A stretch of DNA of 7,458 bases from contig JAEYVE010000194.1 of the NCBI GenBank assembly GCA_023432025.1, positions 1 through 7,458 on the forward strand, in the 5' to 3' direction. Below the pieces are notes generated by a model. It saw nothing but the letters and a program-made list of their open reading frames with translations. It was not told the DNA's origin and searched no databases. Positions within the stretch are counted from its first letter, which is position 1. Each line of letters opens with the position of its first letter. The translations under genes and the position numbers were made by a program. Shown piece after piece: positions 6,587 to 7,458 of the stretch. The stretch comes from Pseudomonadota bacterium (GTDB lineage: Bacteria; Myxococcota_A; Polyangia; Polyangiales; Polyangiaceae).

Positions 6587-6590
6587 TTCG

Positions 6591-7178
6591 ATGACAGACG
6601 GTCGTTTGGTGTTCGTCACAGGAAGTCCCGCGGAGGCTTCGCGCTCGTCACGGCTTTCGAAGGAGCTGGAGCGTTTGGTGCGTCAGCGAGGCAGCGTCGA
6701 CGCGCAAGCGTTCTCCGTGCACGAGTTCGACGCACAGAGCGTTTGGTCGGCGGACACGGCGTCGCGTGACGTGCAGCGTTTCATTCGCGCCGTCGAGGAG
6801 TCCGACGGCATCGTGCTGTCGACGCCCGTGTACAAGGCCACCTACGCGGGCGCACTGAAAAGCGTCGTGGACTTGATTCCGCAGGACGCCCTGGTGGACA
6901 AGGTGGCGCTCGCCATCGCGACGGGGCGTCGGGCGGAGCACCTCGAGAGCATCCGCACGGCGTTCGATGCGCTGTTCGGGTTCTTTCGCGTGGGCCACGT
7001 GGTGCCCGGAATTTTTGCTTCGGACGAGAGCATCTTCGCCGACGCCGAAAAGACCGCGTTCAGCGCCTCGTCGAACGCCGAGCTCGCGCGCGCTGCGGGC
7101 GAGCTTTCGGCGTGGCTCGGCGAAACGAAGGCTCGTCGAGCCAAGGTGGAAGGTGACGCGCTCGGCGCTCGCGGGTAA
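6591..7178 (+). CDS. ssuE: NADPH-dependent FMN reductase, SsuE/MsuE family
   Basis: Flavodoxin-like flavin reductase, 195 aa, close to E. coli SsuE (191). It reduces FMN with NAD(P)H and passes FMNH2 to a partner monooxygenase, here most likely SfnG. Evidence is VTGSPAEASRSSRL (9-22), the phosphate-binding loop of the fold, and TPVYKATYAGALKSVVDLIP (78-97), nearly the same as the E. coli TPVYKAAYSGALKTLLDLLP block. ATGRRAEHL (110-118) and PGIFASDESI (139-148) follow the family pattern. By eye the residue aligned with SsuE Tyr118, which forms a pi-helix, is Thr123. The start at 6591 rests on the good ribosome binding site. The gap to the porin is 72 bp without a clear terminator, and to ribD 3 bp. 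MsuE or SfnE-type naming is equally possible; the family is secure. Confidence 0.88.
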   Translation: MTDGRLVFVTGSPAEASRSSRLSKELERLVRQRGSVDAQAFSVHEFDAQSVWSADTASRDVQRFIRAVEESDGIVLSTPVYKATYAGALKSVVDLIPQDALVDKVALAIATGRRAEHLESIRTAFDALFGFFRVGHVVPGIFASDESIFADAEKTAFSASSNAELARAAGELSAWLGETKARRAKVEGDALGARG

Positions 7179-7181
7179 CTC

Positions 7182-7458
7182 ATGACGAGCTGCGCGTGCG
7201 TCGAACGGCCCGCGTCCTTGCGCCTCGAATCTTCGCTCGGCAAAGAGCGCGACGAGGGGTTCTCTCGCCTCGCGCTCGCCGTTGCGCGCAGCGGGGCTCC
7301 TGCGCCGAATCCTCACGTGGGCGCCGTCGTCGTGCGGGACGGGCAAGTCGTTGCTCTGGGGCACCACGAGCGCGCCGGTGGGGCCCACGCGGAGGTCGTG
7401 GCGCTCGGGCGCGCAGGCGCCGCCGCGCGCGGCGCGACGCTCTACGTCACGCTCGAGC
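7182..7458 (+). CDS. ribD: RibD riboflavin biosynthesis deaminase domain (5' part, cut by window end)
   Basis: The first 92 codons of a gene running off the right edge. RibD converts the GTP cyclohydrolase II product by pyrimidine deamination and then ribosyl reduction. Only the start of the N-terminal zinc deaminase domain is visible: APNPHVGAVVVRDG (41-54), HHERAGGAHAEVVAL (61-75) with zinc ligand His69 and catalytic Glu71 of HAE, then AGAAARGATLYVTLE (78-92). The cysteine motif expected to follow lies outside the window, as would the reductase domain. The start ATG at 7182 is 3 nt after the reductase stop; about 20 residues precede the conserved domain, slightly longer than usual, so a later start is possible. 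The link to an FMN reductase suggests coordinated flavin supply. Alternative: a stand-alone deaminase. Confidence 0.85.
   Translation, partial: MTSCACVERPASLRLESSLGKERDEGFSRLALAVARSGAPAPNPHVGAVVVRDGQVVALGHHERAGGAHAEVVALGRAGAAARGATLYVTLE

Noticed and set aside
6546..6590. 15-residue extension of the FMN reductase from a GTG codon
   Set aside because: The family starts just before the beta-strand leading to the GSP loop, and the strong purine run at 6578-6586 serves the ATG at 6591.
6519..6590. Porin-reductase gap searched for a terminator or promoter
   Set aside because: It holds a GC-rich stretch with short CGCG repeats but no stable stem with a T-run and no recognisable -35/-10 pair.
1..7458. 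CRISPR arrays, tRNA or rRNA genes, insertion sequences and phage genes
   Set aside because: No spaced repeats, cloverleaf-like segments, transposase motifs or terminal inverted repeats were seen; nearly all the sequence is explained by metabolic and transport genes.

Overview
The window is a tightly packed, single-strand (+) gene block from a high-GC Gram-negative bacterium. An outer-membrane-type beta-barrel protein with a long Ala/Pro/Glu-rich N-terminal segment, strong G/C at third codon positions and GTG/ATG start ambiguities fit a Myxococcota (Polyangia-like) genome. That taxonomic call is inference from style, not from a marker gene.

Layout: (1) 84-1184, an FMNH2-dependent dimethylsulfone monooxygenase (SfnG). 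(2) 1207-4963, four genes of a LivGHMF-type (branched-chain amino acid family) ABC importer: ATPase, permease, permease, ATPase. (3) 5142-6518, a secreted outer-membrane porin-like barrel. (4) 6591-7178, an NADPH-dependent FMN reductase of the SsuE/MsuE family. (5) 7182 to the window edge, the 5' part of ribD (riboflavin biosynthesis). Gaps are short (longest 178 bp), two gene boundaries hold stop/start overlaps of the ATGA/GTGA type, and no convincing terminator is visible, so a single operon is likely.

How the genes may work together: the porin and the ABC importer would bring a small organic compound across the two membranes. SfnG would cleave a C-S bond (dimethylsulfone to methanesulfinate plus formaldehyde) using reduced FMN made by the SsuE-like reductase, and RibD would support flavin supply. 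This reads as an organosulfur scavenging operon in which a Liv-type importer takes the place usually held by the SsuABC type. No periplasmic substrate-binding protein, no MsuC/MsuD and no sulfur regulator is present in the window, so the substrate remains inferred.

Most notable: the four importer genes look like the subfamily that normally travels with an acyl-CoA ligase gene and a binding-protein gene, and both of these are absent exactly where they usually lie. The SsuE-like reductase carries Thr where E. coli SsuE has the pi-helix Tyr118. The gene junctions include a possible five-codon minicistron before livH and a 61-codon ORF that fills the livF-porin gap with 4-nt overlaps at both ends.
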